NCBI GenBank assembly: GCA_964468725.1
Contig: CAYXVU010000317.1
Location: 1-5,829, forward strand
Direction of reading: 5' to 3'
DNA length: 5,829 nucleotides
From: CAYXVU01 sp964468725
GTDB lineage: Bacteria; Acidobacteriota; Blastocatellia; UBA7656
The position numbers and the translations under genes are program-made. Positions within the stretch are counted from its first letter, which is position 1, and every line of letters begins with the position of its first letter. Below the pieces are notes generated by a model. The model worked only from the letters and a program-made list of their open reading frames with translations. It was not told the DNA's origin and did no database searches. Below are positions 5,648-5,829 of the stretch, piece after piece.

Positions 5648-5829
5648 CTAGGCTTGCGCGATGACGGAATTGACGTGAGCATCGCGGGCGGCGCGCAGTT
5701 TATCGAATTCTGCGGCAACGTCTTCGTCCGCCGCGCTCATCGCTTCCACATCCAAGTCGCCATATTCGATGATGTTCATGTCAACGAAAGCTTTTTGAAT
5801 GCGCGACCCCCACAGGCCGATGTCTTTCA
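5648..5829 (-). CDS. C-terminal fragment of an unidentified protein
   Basis: The frame is open at the right edge and codes for 59 full codons before TAG (5650-5648). It begins KDIGLWGSRIQKAF, continues with NIIEYGDLDVEAM and ends in a charged helical tail (DEDVAAEFDKLRAARDAHV). The codon use looks like that of the neighbouring genes and the peptide is well composed, so it is a real gene end, not a chance ORF. The tail composition suggests a cytosolic, mostly alpha-helical protein, and some ferritin-like or desaturase-like proteins end in similar helices, but I cannot name the family from this piece. It lies upstream of the DUF120 gene on the same strand, 91 bases away, and could be the first visible member of one transcript with it. 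Confidence 0.72.
   Translation of the reverse strand, partial: KDIGLWGSRIQKAFVDMNIIEYGDLDVEAMSAADEDVAAEFDKLRAARDAHVNSVIAQA

Noticed and set aside
1..5829. Mobile elements, CRISPR arrays, tRNA or rRNA genes, toxin-antitoxin or defence genes
   Set aside because: I saw no transposase, terminal inverted repeats, regularly spaced repeats, cloverleaf or defence-type domain anywhere on either strand.

Overview
The window looks like ordinary chromosomal DNA from a bacterium, most likely an acidobacterium. The main clue is the secreted protein at 2503-3621, which has the layout of the 'acidobacterial VWFA-related' family: signal peptide, a short beta-rich domain ending in a 'DF.V.EDG' motif, then a von Willebrand A domain. 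The moderately GC-rich coding sequence, weak Shine-Dalgarno sites and gene mix fit this, but the assignment is an inference from protein families. I see no mobile element, CRISPR array, tRNA, rRNA or phage gene.

Plus strand, left part. The window opens inside a class I (iron-sulfur) fumarate hydratase of the fused alpha-beta type; its N-terminal part lies upstream. Directly behind it is a small cysteine-rich protein of the DUF5522 type, probably co-transcribed. A 238-base gap carries a good sigma70-like promoter (TTGACA, 17 bases, TATTCT) and a 12-base palindrome. It leads to a diguanylate cyclase with about seven membrane helices and an intact GGDEF domain that also has the RxxD inhibitory site.

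Minus strand, right part. The remaining genes read leftward: an unidentified C-terminal fragment at the right edge, a single-domain DUF120 protein related to CTP-dependent riboflavin kinases, a membrane-anchored M19 (renal-type) dipeptidase, and the secreted VWA protein. The VWA gene appears to have its own promoter and ribosome binding site. It converges on the cyclase gene, and the two coding ends overlap by 8 bases.

No single pathway joins these genes. They read as housekeeping metabolism (fumarase, flavin, peptide hydrolysis) next to signalling and envelope functions. The points most worth a second look are the archaeal-type riboflavin kinase relative in an apparently bacterial setting with a short leader ORF in front of it, and the pairing of a CC-x3-C-x2-C mini-protein with an oxygen-sensitive iron-sulfur enzyme.
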